DNA of 64,000 nt from positions 61,304,659 through 61,368,658 of the forward strand of contig CM049313.1 in assembly GCA_026874595.1 (NCBI GenBank). Direction: 5' to 3'. This document shows positions 48,660-56,230 of this stretch, one piece after another. How positions within the stretch are numbered: position 1 is the first letter of the stretch; every line of letters begins with the position of its first letter. Under the pieces are notes generated by a model, which was not told where the DNA came from, ran no database searches, and saw only the letters and a program-made list of their open reading frames with translations. Source of the stretch: Sipunculus nudus (Eukaryota; Annelida; Sipuncula; Golfingiida; Sipunculidae). Made by a program: the position numbers and the translations under genes.

Positions 48660-48844
48660 GTGTGTTGGGGTGGGTGTGAAAAAAAGTTGTGTCATCCCCC
48701 CACCCTTGAAGAAAAATTGACGCCACTGAAGACTTACTGTAAAATGTAAACTTACCAGACAAATATCAGACAGGAGCTGGTCAGAACTGTTGTAATGTTC
48801 ATATATTTAAGACATTCAAACGTGCTCAGTGAAGAACCCATCAT
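27018..48844 (-). CDS. Cytochrome P450, clan 3-like, complete 13-exon gene
   Basis: Predicted microsomal heme monooxygenase. Coding exons in transcript order are 48844-48756, 47110-47014, 45590-45538, 39615-39519, 36437-36321, 31639-31551, 31283-31138, 30643-30519, 29789-29675, 29336-29173, 28534-28449, 27665-27528 and 27237-27018. They sum to 1536 nt (511 residues plus stop), and every junction keeps phase. Motifs in order: hydrophobic anchor about 16-34, hinge LPGPP 44-48, C-helix WRRLR 133-137, I-helix AGYDTT 326-331, ExxR (ETLR) 383-386, PQRF 437-440, heme loop FGMGPRQCIG 456-465 with Cys463. Family knowledge: these motifs and the 511-residue length fit clan 3 (CYP3/CYP5/CYP30-type), but the exact family cannot be set by eye. 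Only 48 residues follow the heme Cys, about a dozen fewer than usual, so the C-terminus may be short or a small last exon missed. Introns 8 and 12 use GC donors. The first ATG was chosen because it precedes the anchor; an in-frame extension upstream is possible. Confidence 0.93.
27528..27665 (-). CDS. P450 exon 12
   Basis: Encodes RVTREASHDI through PDVWQDPFTFNPQ. The donor reads AAG/GCGAGT, the second GC-AG intron. Joining to exon 13 regenerates PQRF, which supports this unusual site over a nearby GT. Confidence 0.9.
27842..28380. repeat. Repeat-rich stretch in P450 intron 11
   Basis: TA-CAGTGAAATCTCACTAACA at 27842 looks like a pogo-type end. A (CCGT)n run lies at 27918-27953, followed by non-coding repeat DNA. 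Confidence 0.4.
28449..28534 (-). CDS. P450 exon 11 (ExxR)
   Basis: Encodes YLDQCVQETLRMYPPVA. The K-helix Glu and Arg are present. Acceptor TTCTTGCAG/G, donor AAG/GTATCT with two bases carried over. Confidence 0.93.
28748..28794. repeat. (TA)n microsatellite, P450 intron 10
   Basis: TA array between exons 11 and 10. Confidence 0.95.
29173..29336 (-). CDS. P450 exon 10 (I-helix)
   Basis: Carries the oxygen-activation motif AGYDTT and the J-helix (ENPEVQEKLYQEI). Acceptor CATGTAG/G, donor GGA/GTGAGA, phase 0. Confidence 0.95.
29675..29789 (-). CDS. P450 exon 9
   Basis: Encodes EYHDLLQCMLNAYKEN and an acidic linker, the usual stretch before the I-helix. Acceptor GTTCTAG/G, donor AAG/GTTGCA with one base carried over. 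Confidence 0.9.
29806..29856. repeat. (TA)n microsatellite, P450 intron 8
   Basis: Begins 17 bp from the acceptor of exon 9 on the minus strand. Confidence 0.95.
30160..30302. repeat. (TA)n microsatellites, P450 intron 8
   Basis: Three short TA runs separated by unique sequence. Confidence 0.9.
30519..30643 (-). CDS. P450 exon 8
   Basis: Encodes the F-G region, ending in VVEERKKTKE. The donor is GAG/GCAAGT, a GC-AG intron with otherwise ideal context. Phase 0 agrees with exon 9. Confidence 0.9.
31138..31283 (-). CDS. P450 exon 7 (GAFAMDVIARSAFG)
   Basis: Encodes the conserved E-helix motif GAFAMDVIARSAFG and a segment ending in KLFIP. Acceptor TTATTAG/T, donor CAA/GTAAAT with one base carried into exon 8. 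Confidence 0.92.
31551..31639 (-). CDS. P450 exon 6
   Basis: Encodes MEHDISQCIRRFL and onward, the usual continuation after the C-helix. Acceptor TTTCCAG/A, phase 0. The donor AG/GTCAAT is weak, but the two-base remainder fits exon 7 exactly. Confidence 0.85.
31803..31887. repeat. (TA)n microsatellite, P450 intron 5
   Basis: Long TA array upstream of exon 6 on the minus strand. Confidence 0.95.
32491..32970 (-). pseudogene. pogo/Tigger-type transposase N-terminal fragment
   Basis: The minus strand 32970-32791 encodes KRPANFSLADKYEVIKLKDL and, after a TAG in place of a Gln codon, SQISRIIAQRETIIQDY. This is the CENP-B/psq-like helix-turn-helix that starts Tigger transposases. The DDE domain is missing. 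A TA followed by CAGACGAAGCCGC at 32491 looks like a terminus of the same remnant. Confidence 0.72.
33690..34990 (-). pseudogene. LINE (non-LTR) RT fragment in P450 intron 5
   Basis: The minus strand shows an RT box QYADDTTLFVRDGQP near 34920, then EKTAIMP, NYGGLNMVDIWSKLQ at 34400 and the C-terminal region KAGIRFIHNLTKKVNN at 34060. It is related to the plus-strand LINE at 52.6-54.7 kb, which has the same order and similar words. It is 5'-truncated just before the catalytic box and carries several frameshifts. Confidence 0.82.
36321..36437 (-). CDS. P450 exon 5 (C-helix WxxxR)
   Basis: Encodes 39 residues including WRRLRHLLTPAFTSSKLKM. The C-helix Trp and Arg contact the heme propionate in the family. 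Acceptor CTACTTCAG/C, donor ATG/GTGAGT, phase 0 on both sides. It has no start codon of its own and was found by reading for the C-helix. Confidence 0.92.
36541..37585. mobile_element. Fold-back MITE with ~200-bp inverted ends
   Basis: 36541-36770 and 37350-37585 are imperfect inverted copies (share ATCTTGGATTTG, TTATGACCTCAGAA and ATGGCCATTTAA-type words). The centre has GACCTTGACCTT repeats near 37015, 37180 and 37348. No coding. It lies between P450 exon 5 and Helitron copy 2. Confidence 0.8.
37592..38814 (-). mobile_element. Helitron-like non-autonomous element, copy 2 (inverted)
   Basis: Reverse-complement relative of the 11597 copy. The 3' CTAG end and decayed hairpin are at 37592-37620 and the 5' TCCCCAGACAAAG end is at 38814. 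It is longer than copy 1 because of internal repeats around 37680-38150 (GGTGACTGTACC units). Lies in P450 intron 4. Confidence 0.8.
39008..39075 (-). repeat. tRNA-like SINE head
   Basis: The minus strand reads GCGGTTGGAACGCCAGAC (A-box-like) and GGGTTCGAATCCCGG (B-box). A diverged second copy lies near 39315-39380. The acceptor stem is not convincing, so it is a SINE or tRNA relic rather than a gene. Confidence 0.55.
39519..39615 (-). CDS. P450 exon 4 (B-helix, FTDR)
   Basis: Encodes a beta-1/B-helix segment ending in FDNFTDRK. The acceptor GAGCAG/A restores the Arg codon begun in exon 3. Donor is AAG/GTAATT, phase 0. Confidence 0.92.
39808..39858. repeat. (TA)n microsatellite, P450 intron 3
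   Basis: TA array between exon 4 and the gypsy element. Confidence 0.95.
39980..40131 (+). repeat. 5' LTR of the second gypsy element
   Basis: About 92 percent like the 3' copy by eye. The gag ATG follows after only seven bases. Confidence 0.9.
40139..41003 (+). pseudogene. Gypsy gag with two zinc knuckles (first copy)
   Basis: Starts MADITLPPPNPFLQSPGQP at the first ATG after the LTR. The capsid-like part PWKRWFTAFQTYL and FSQRVQRQGESIREYVVAL runs through several frames. Near 40800-40920 one frame encodes CGNCGQSGHKP and CRNCGKNNHFVKCC, two CCHC-type knuckles. Frame changes near 40350 and 40525 break the gene. Confidence 0.8.
40640..42187 (+). repeat. 785-bp tandem duplication within gag-PR
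   Basis: The stretch from AGCAATACAGATAGAGACTG (40640) recurs at 41425. The first copy runs to 41424 and the second to about 42187. They differ at scattered bases, and the second copy lacks about 24 bp near its end. Each copy carries zinc knuckles and the protease region. Confidence 0.92.
41004..42190 (+). pseudogene. Gypsy protease regions (duplicated)
   Basis: Two copies encode AKSSIL, LFKQHFTDHPLTPPQK, VFGIVNLSVSYKDH and LMGVDLFNTLGFSL, typical of a gypsy protease after its active site. The second copy (41826-42187) runs on in frame into RT. The DTG active-site triplet itself cannot be read cleanly upstream of either copy. Confidence 0.75.
42190..42870 (+). pseudogene. Gypsy reverse transcriptase
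   Basis: Shows VDSSPWI, then RLCVDLKQVNKAI, TKLDLRRSYLQIPL, FQYCRMPYGLSSSPSAFQ and the catalytic box HILDDIVIHG (LDD present) near 42630. Frameshifts around 42300, 42595 and 42720 separate these parts. Confidence 0.88.
42870..43420 (+). pseudogene. Gypsy RNase H
   Basis: A 165-codon frame carries FLREDQAWDWADEQRKAF, IVATDASQIALRDVLSQK, FASRTLSLTERKYSTGERE and LRTDHQALTTLL, as in gypsy RNase H. Frame is lost near 43320. It lies directly upstream of the integrase. Confidence 0.88.
43690..44640 (+). pseudogene. Gypsy integrase
   Basis: The zinc-binding domain EGHPGIVRMKQQCREEVWWP starts near 43725. The core begins WQKIQMDIFGEIK and ends with ALYNPQCTGAVDRFN and VITDGLRTGL. A basic C-terminal tail KPTKHYTDRRRRA-like with SGDYVRLKR closes it. 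A stop after 43995 and frame changes near 44050-44135 inactivate the core. Confidence 0.87.
44919..45071 (+). repeat. 3' LTR of the second gypsy element
   Basis: Preceded by the purine tract AAAATGGGGGGAAATA. Ends TATACAACA. Confidence 0.9.
45113..45345. repeat. Dispersed repeat shared with 25365-25550
   Basis: Same orientation as the other copy (CTAAGGAATGCAAGCCTCCG, TTCATTCGTGAATAAGTGAC). Lies between the gypsy 3' LTR and P450 exon 3. Confidence 0.6.
45538..45590 (-). CDS. P450 exon 3 (A-helix)
   Basis: Encodes GFGYAELEALRKYGKVF plus two bases of an Arg codon. The acceptor has a pyrimidine tract (TTCTCTTCTCATTCAAG) and the donor is CG/GTAAGT. Intron 3 downstream contains a whole Gypsy element. 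Confidence 0.9.
46462..46899. mobile_element. MITE-like element in P450 intron 2
   Basis: Ends CATGGGCATAGCCAGG and, inverted, CAGGGGCGTAGCCAAG. No target duplication visible. A TA array (46529-46596) lies inside. Confidence 0.5.
46529..46596. repeat. (TA)n microsatellite, P450 intron 2
   Basis: TA array inside the MITE-like element at 46462-46899. Confidence 0.95.
47014..47110 (-). CDS. P450 exon 2 (proline-rich hinge)
   Basis: Completes the anchor (YYLW) and encodes the hinge LPGPPCYPIIGSLL. The acceptor at GAAG/C was preferred over CCAG/C 17 nt further in, because only the former keeps frame with exon 1. Donor is AAG/GTAACT, phase 0. Confidence 0.85.
47781..48278. mobile_element. piggyBac-like MITE, copy B
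   Basis: TTAA-AGGGGCATAATCAGG on the left and TGGGCCCCT-TTAA on the right. Lies in P450 intron 1, just beside a hAT MITE. Confidence 0.77.
48304..48728. mobile_element. hAT MITE, copy 2 (inverted)
   Basis: Ends CAGGGGCGTCAAT and ATTGACGCCACTG. The target duplication is worn (5 of 8). Contains the TA array 48590-48658. Its right end is only 28 bp from the P450 exon 1 boundary. Confidence 0.8.
48590..48658. repeat. (TA)n microsatellite inside hAT MITE copy 2
   Basis: TA array near the right end of the MITE in P450 intron 1. Confidence 0.95.
48756..48844 (-). CDS. P450 exon 1 (start and N-terminal anchor)
   Basis: Starts at a double ATG and encodes residues 1-29 plus two bases, ending in the hydrophobic stretch that continues in exon 2. 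Donor is CTG/GTAAGT. A second good donor (CAG/GTAAGA) lies upstream at 48886, so the 5' UTR may be spliced and the start is the least certain part of the gene. Confidence 0.7.
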
Positions 48845-49352
48845 GCGGCCAAGCAAATACACGGGCAGTGTGAAGAGACTCTTACCTGGCTGATAAGTCT
48901 GGCTTAGTGCCAAGTTGAAAACATGAAATCAGTTTCGGTAACGGAAAACTGGTCGAATGTTTGAGATGATTCGAGAAAAATAGGACAGTTGCCGTATATG
49001 TTTGGTTATTTGTGTTAACGAAACAGACAACATAATCGCGTTGAAAGATCCACCGGTTGTTTATCATTTCTATGTAATTTCTAAAAAATATTCATCTGGT
49101 ACGTACGACATATTATCTCTTACGTACGACATAATTAGTCTTACCGATCTGATACACCAACTACACAAAAGGCCAACTGATATATATGCATATAAGCAAC
49201 ATATATAGATATATATATATATATATGTGTGTGTATGTTTGTGTGTGCTAAATAATGCGTGTTCTCACCCTAACTATACAACATCCCACTATTAGGCGTC
49301 TTCATCTTATTATCTATACACTGAGGGACTAACATGGCTACACACATTCTAT

Positions 49353-49393
<41 letters not shown>

Positions 49394-50149
49394 AATTGTA
49401 AGATATCGCCCGCGCTGTGTCAGACTGCTTCAGACAGCTGTTTTACTGGTAATGTCATTGTAATCACAGTTAAGTGCTGTCAACCACAGATGCTTGTTTG
49501 ACCAGATAAAATATCCAGACATGCAAACAACCTTGTTACTGTCATTTGTAGGGACTAATGAGCTTATTGAGCTGTTTAATGTGGAAATAAAATTTAGAAA
49601 CGAGACCATGCAGAAGTGCTAGTGTTTAACTGCGTCAAATGTGAAGAAGTCAACTGAAGTAACATTAATACTTCTTGAGATTAACTCGCTTTTAATTAGG
49701 CCAAACATTAGGTGGCTTCAACTAAAGGCTCAAGTGATTAAATGCAGGAATAAACGAAGTATAAAATCTTGTTCAAATTCATCAAACCATTGCTGAGAAA
49801 TTCGGTAGGTTGTGTTTGAATTAGGTAAAAGAGTCCGTGAACTTTGCGAAAAGTGTCCAAACCAGCCCTGACAGGTTTGCATTAAACTTTCTTTGGCGAT
49901 AGGTTTGCAGGCCTGATGTGGGAATTCACTTCAATTTATGATCAAATACAAGATGACTACCCCTGTTGATTACAAACAGGGGCGGATACAGGCATTCAGA
50001 TTATGGGAGATGGGCAGATGGGGAGGGTATTCAGTGGCGGATCCAGAGAGGGGCGCCCGCGACGCCCCCCCCCCCAGTTAAATTATTAATTTATCCACAG
50101 TTTATTACATGTTTCTATACTGGGGGAGGGAGACTTTCCGGATCCCACG

Positions 50150-50222
50150 ACTCCTGGGCTTCCACTCGAACTCACGACCTGGGCTCTGTTGAGTCCTGTG
50201 CGCTGCCTATAGACCACAGATA
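50150..50222 (-). repeat. tRNA-like SINE fragment
   Basis: The minus strand has TGGTCTATAGGCAGCGC (A-box-like) and GTGAGTTCGAGTGG (B-box-like). Next to a CAGTGGCGGATCC hAT-type end at 50034. Confidence 0.45.
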
Positions 50223-50946
50223 ATTCATATCAGAGAGGCCGGTTCGGTTGACACTTTTAAACATTCTTTTTGGACACTCTTGTTTTAGCATACAATGATT
50301 CTTAGTTCTACTGTTTCCAACATGTAGGTTTCTGTTTTACGTCAATCGTAAAGGGATTTGGAACATACTTTGTGTCTGAAATGACAAATATATATTCAGC
50401 CCGAATACCGGACACTACCTAAGCGTTTCTTCGTAATAGAGGGCTGACTGTAGCAGTGAGTTTAAAATTCATGAACATTTGCTTTTCAGGGTCAGTTATT
50501 GAAGTGTCCCTTTAGAAACTGCCTTGAAAAGAAGAACTTTATCCAAAGTTTGAACTACAGGCCGTTAGGAATATGACGTGGAGAAAGATACTGTGCTCAC
50601 AAGGGTTATATCTAAATCAACCACATATCAGGTCTTTCTCTTTACCGCAAATAAGACCGATTTTAGGTACAGAAATTACCATCAAATTGGGTTGACATAT
50701 GACGGAGAGACTTGTTTTGAAAATCTGTTTTCTTCCCTCCAAGATTATAAAGCACGCCTATGATTGATGGGTTTTAATTTTTAGTTCAGAAATAAACATA
50801 CGTAAACTAAAACTGGGTTGTTGACTATAAAGCTTCATACCAATTATATTAGCAGCTAGCTATTTATAGCACTAGCTGATAATTCCGGTAACCGGACTTT
50901 TATCGGGCTTAGGGGATTTATTAAAAGAGATTAGGAATTTTGGCTC

Positions 50947-52007
50947 AAGGGGATCCGGACCAACCCCCACCAAACACTCCTCCACTCCATTTTAAAACCA
51001 CGCAAAAATCACTTAAATTGATGAACCTTCCTATTGAGGTATAACACAGTGTCATATACACAAGCCGGTTTTAGAGAACATTGAGGACAAATGTGGACCA
51101 AATTCTCTTTATAAGTATTAGATTAAATATTTAAACTGTCAACTACACTGTCTTGTTCATAAATCTAGTTCATAGTTCAATATCGAATATTTGAAAACTG
51201 TCCGAAGAATAAATATTTTCAAACACGTCTATAAAATCAGGCTATATATGGTAACTGTAACTCTTTTCAGAATCCATGTTTCTCCAATAATTAGTTTCAG
51301 TTCTGCCAAGGCAATAACTGTTTTTATTATTATGACAGGATCACCATTATCTCATAATACGCTGCTAACGTAATTAAAAATTAAAGAGCTCTGTATATGA
51401 CTGTCAAACAACGATTTAAAATATTTTGTTCCCTTGAAATATGTTAGGAACATTTACATAAAAAAATATAAATCACACACAAGGGGATCCGGACCAACCC
51501 CCACCAAACACTCCTCCACTCCATTTTAAAACCACGCAAAAATCACTTAAATTGATGAACCTTCCTATTGAGGTATAACACAGTGTCATATACACAAGCC
51601 GGTTTTAGAGAACATTGAGGACAAATGAGGACCAAATTCTCTTTATAAGTATTAGATTAAATATTTAAACTGTCAACTACACTGTCTTGTTCATAAATCT
51701 AGTTCATAGTTCAATATCGAATATTTGAAAACTGTCCGAAGAATTAATATTTTCAAACACGTCTATAAAATCAGGCTATATATGGTAACTGTAACTCTTT
51801 TCAGAATCCATGTTTCTCCAATAATTAGTTTCAGTTCTGCCAAGGCAATAACTGTTTTTATTATTATGACAGGATCACCATTATCTCATAATACGCTGCT
51901 AACGTAATTAAAAATAAAAGAGCTCTGTATATGACTGTCAAACAACGATTTAAAATATTTTGTTCCCTTGAAATATGTTAGGAACATTTACATAAAAAAA
52001 TATAAAT

Positions 52008-52010
<3 letters not shown>
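50947..52010. repeat. 534-bp tandem duplication, near identical
   Basis: Copy 1 50947-51480 and copy 2 51481-52010 start AAGGGGATCCGGACC. I see three substitutions. Both carry the same 60-codon ORF, which has no recognisable product. A CA/TA microsatellite and a pogo-like end follow. Confidence 0.93.
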
Positions 52011-52045
<35 letters not shown>

Positions 52046-52049
52046 AATA

Positions 52050-52570
52050 CAGTAAAACTTCGTTGTGTCGAAGTCGAAGGGACTGGTGGATTTATTAATA
52101 ATTTATTATCGATAAATACTGCACATATTATATAGTTCTCATATATCTTTGCAAGAAAGAACAACACAAATTTTATAATAGATTTATTTATTAATAATAA
52201 AAAAGGACATAAGTACCACCAAAAATAGGATTAGGTAAATAAAGAAAGTGAAATAAGAGCACATACATCTATTAAAGCACATAGATCATCAAATGATTGG
52301 CTCAGATCATTTACAGTGCAACACATTAGAACATATTTAAAAGGCAGTGATACGATTTGCTTAGTACGAGAACGCTCCTGGTCATCAACAAAGTTTTCTT
52401 TTTTTGACAGGAATTTAAAGCAGTCATCATTGCTCTCTGACGACTGTAACAGCTGCAGCAGCTTAAGGCAAAACTCAGGGGCCCCTCTAATTGATTCCAT
52501 TCTGTTTGGTTTATTAATAACAATTCTCGTTTCGAATTAATGCTTTGTCGGCGACAGAAGAAAAGCATGA
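52050..52570 (-). mobile_element. pogo-like DNA transposon end with short ORF
   Basis: TA then CAGTAAAACTTCGTTGTG at 52050 matches the usual start of pogo/Tigger inverted ends. A minus-strand 89-codon ORF (52500-52231, MESIRGAPEFCLKLLQLLQ) lies inside and is not recognised. The other terminus is not visible; the LINE begins just beyond. Confidence 0.5.
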
Positions 52571-52579
52571 TCATGAGTG

Positions 52580-54740
52580 ACTAATAGGCCAAACAGGTAA
52601 ACAAAGGACCAGTGCTAAATATTATTTAGTGCTAAATATTAATCAAGATAAAAGAGGAGGTAATCCTACATCACACGTTAGAGCACAAGCGATGATTAAT
52701 ATGTGGTTGGATAATCTTGATCTAGCAGATATATGGCGAGAAAAACATCCAGTACAAAAAAGTATACTTTGAGTAGAACGAAACCTACACAGATATTTTG
52801 TAGATTAGATTTTTTTCTTATATCTAAAGGATTGAGCGGAAAGGTTGAATATCCTATATTTCCCCAAGCTTTAAAACAGATCATTCAATGGTCGGGATTA
52901 AAATTGATTTAAACTTAGAAAAGACTGTAGTGATGCCAATAGGAAACCATGAATACTGAAAAAAATGATATTATAAATATGGGTCAACAGTGGACAACTA
53001 GACCAGTAACAATACTGGGTATTAAGATAAATAATAGACTACAAAACTTGAATGAACTCAATTTCGAACCATTGCTAAGAAAAATAAGGAATTTGTTAAG
53101 TATATGGAAAAGAAGAAATATAACACCACTAGGGAGATTTACTGTGATTAAATCAGAATTAATATCACAATTGCAGTATCTGTTCTCACTTTTGCCTGAC
53201 ACAGTCATCATTTCTCAAAGAGATAGAAGTTTTGTTTAGTTACTCTGTATGGAAGAGTAAAGTAGATAAAATTAAAAGAACAACATTAATAGCGCCAAAA
53301 AGATGATCGGGGATTAGATATGGTAGACATCTGGTCCAAACTAAGAGCAACAAAAATCACATGGGTAAAAAGATGTTAAGAAAATGTTAATTCAGGGTGG
53401 AGACAATGAGTTAATACATGTTTAAAAATCATTGCTAGTTATATATTTACTTGTAATATAAAAATTGAAGATGCAAAAGATGTCTCTCTCTTTAGAAATT
53501 AAATATATTTTGGTTCTGGAATAATTTTAGAATGGTGGGGGTTTAACTTTTGCATACCTGAAAAAAATAATGAGCTTTTGAAACAATCTGCCTGGTTTAA
53601 TTCACATATTAAAATAAATGGCAAAGTTGCATTTTATAAGAAATTGTATGATGCAGGCATTCAATATATACAGGACTTAACAGAGAAAGAAAACAACCAT
53701 TATACTTTCTGTAATAAAGATGAATTACAGAATACATTTGGTATCAATATAGACACAATGAAATATAATAGTATCATGCACGCTATACCACAAAAATGGA
53801 GAAGAGAAATTAAACACAGGTTCAGTAAAGAAGAACCATATGTATATAGAGTTGATAAACAATTACAACAAAAGAGACCAACAAACTATATATATAATGT
53901 ATTTATTGCAGTGAAATGTACACAGCCGGAAAATACCATTTTAATGTGGCAAAACGATATTCCAGAATGTACAAAAGACAATATAAACGAAGCATTCCAT
54001 AACATTTTAATTACATCAATCTCTACTAAATTAAGATATTTTCAGTATAAAAGTCTACATAGGATCCTGGCTTTAATCCCATTCCTGGTTAAAGCTGGCA
54101 TAACAGATACTGATCTTTGTACTTTCTGTAAAGAGGAGAAAGAAACTCTAATACATATATATCATGACTGCATCCAAATTAAAGAACTTTGGACAAAGGT
54201 TTATAACTGGCTTTTTGACCTGGGTATACCAAGAATATTTTCTGCCAAAATAATATACATGAATATGAGTTCAAACAGATTATCAGATAAAATTATACTT
54301 TTCATTATTATATATATATGTCACAAAGTGCAAAGGGACAGTATTATTGATTGATGGAGTAAATTTTTTATTAAAATTATTACTACTTTGAGAAAAACTT
54401 GCAAGGTATAAAGATAAATTTGGTTACCACGAAATATTGTGGAAACCATTCATTTGCCAAATAACTTAATTGATTATCATACTACTAAATAAATGCTATA
54501 TGAGTATATAAAACATAACTAGATAATTAGTATTTTTTTAAATAGACAATTTTTAGGGAGAACAACTTTAAATTACCTGCATGATTGTGTATAAACACTT
54601 GACCTGCATTTTGTATTTTGCTTCTTGTATGTCATATGTTTATATATGTTCTGTCTTTGTATTTTTGTCTCTTGTATTTATATATGTATGGATGTATTTG
54701 TTTTTTAACAATAAAAATACTTGTTAAAAAAACTGTGATT
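52580..54740 (+). pseudogene. LINE with internal deletion (endonuclease end joined to late RT)
   Basis: An endonuclease C-terminal segment (HVRAQAMINMWLDNLDLADI, then TKPTQIFCRLDFFLIS in the next frame) at 52660-52830 runs on to TDHSMVGIKIDLN. It then continues straight into EKTVVMPIG and ILGIKINNRLQNL, which lie after the RT catalytic box in the family, so the fingers and palm are missing. The 258-codon ORF 53578-54354 is the intact C-terminal region and ends with a CCHC-like motif (CTFCKEEKETLIHIYHDC). A 3' tail with AATAAA sits near 54710. Confidence 0.85.
53578..54354 (+). CDS. LINE C-terminal region, intact 258-codon frame
   Basis: Longest uninterrupted frame in the window. It encodes the C-terminal region of the LINE polyprotein (KKLYDAGIQYIQDLTEKENN, a basic middle part, then the CCHC-like motif). 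It is not an independent gene; it remains open within a decayed element. Confidence 0.7.
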   Translation: MKQSAWFNSHIKINGKVAFYKKLYDAGIQYIQDLTEKENNHYTFCNKDELQNTFGINIDTMKYNSIMHAIPQKWRREIKHRFSKEEPYVYRVDKQLQQKRPTNYIYNVFIAVKCTQPENTILMWQNDIPECTKDNINEAFHNILITSISTKLRYFQYKSLHRILALIPFLVKAGITDTDLCTFCKEEKETLIHIYHDCIQIKELWTKVYNWLFDLGIPRIFSAKIIYMNMSSNRLSDKIILFIIIYICHKVQRDSIID

Positions 54741-55119
54741 TGGAGCACCACGTGATAACGGAAAATAAAATAGAGCTAAACTCATGGAGCCATGTATATT
54801 TTCTACATGTCTTCTGTTCATGTGCGGTTTCTATCGTACCTTGGGCCTTGTTCCTTCTGTTTTCCCGCTCTTACCCTACTTTTTCGATATTTTAAGTCCT
54901 ACTTTTATCCTATTTTTTTCATAAGGATTTGTTGGACAGCCTGCCGTAAGGGGATTTACTGCGAAGTTTGAGATATCCCTTATAAACATGTATTGCAGTG
55001 TATTTACACGCTTTAGCATCATTTATGTAAACCCCATATACTGCATGAACAAACAGCTGTGTAAAAAGAAATGTATTTAACAAGTATATTTTATGCATTA
55101 TATAAAAATATGATGGATA

Positions 55120-55160
55120 CAGTGGCGTCAATTTTTCTTCCAGGGTGGGGGGATGACTGT

Positions 55161-55227
<67 letters not shown>

Positions 55228-55548
55228 TATATATTTATATATTTAGACGCTTTTCCAGCGTCTGCGAGTGACATGTTCATCTATAAATACATATATGATT
55301 TCATATACTTAATCATAAATCAAATAATCATAATGTTATGTTTGAAAATAAGTTATTTTGTGAATTCTAAGCAAAGTTTAGTTATAACATTTTTTAGTGA
55401 ATAGATCCGAAGTCTTTAATTCTATTATTAATATATTTCATTTGCAATATTATAATATTATTCTCTGAAAAGTAAGGGGGTGATTACATTAACCATCCCC
55501 CCTTGCCAGAAAGTAGGGGTATATATCCCCCCTATATTGACGCCCCTG
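55120..55548. mobile_element. hAT MITE, copy 3
   Basis: Ends CAGTGGCGTCAAT and ATTGACGCCCCTG. Flanks GATGGATA / GATTGATA match at 7 of 8. Contains the TA array 55163-55219. Confidence 0.83.
55163..55219. repeat. (TA)n microsatellite inside hAT MITE copy 3
   Basis: TA array at the matching position to the one in copy 2. Confidence 0.95.
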
Positions 55549-55549
55549 G

Positions 55550-56150
55550 ATTGATACATGGATATTTAACTTATTACAATAATTTCTGTAAATATAAAAC
55601 ATTAGAAAGGCTGATTTTTAACACTGGAGCCTTTAAAGAAGAACTAGCTTATTACCAGGAATGGATACTGATTGTTTGTGTATGTTTCTTCGCTAGTTTA
55701 ACTTATTGCTATCTCTGTCCAAATAGCATGCGACCATGAGTCGTCGGGCATCACCGGGAGTAACCGAGGTGTGCGGTGGTCGGATGCAGGAGTCGTGACG
55801 CATGATGTTTTGCTTTAACTATTTAACATTCGTTTACTTTGTAACGTTCAGTATTATGTGCAGATGTGATTTAATTGATCAGTTTTATGCTTTATTAATG
55901 ATCCTGCTCACTGATATACATGCCTGTTTCATGCGTCACTAGGTTTGTAGGCCTTCGTGTATAGAATATGTTTCAGATTGTGTATGTGTACAAACAGCTG
56001 AGCACTCATACAGATTGTTGATATCACTAACCTGAGGACGTTTGTGTAATGTCTTTATACAGAGATGTCTATATGTATATATATACAAGCAGCTGATGCA
56101 TTGTAAAGCACTTGTATACACATAATGGACCTTTGTTAGTTGTCTTTATA

Positions 56151-56230
<80 letters not shown>

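Noticed and set aside
51191-51907. Two identical 60-codon ORFs as a duplicated gene
   Set aside because: Their identity comes from the recent 534-bp duplication. No splice, domain or composition evidence for coding.
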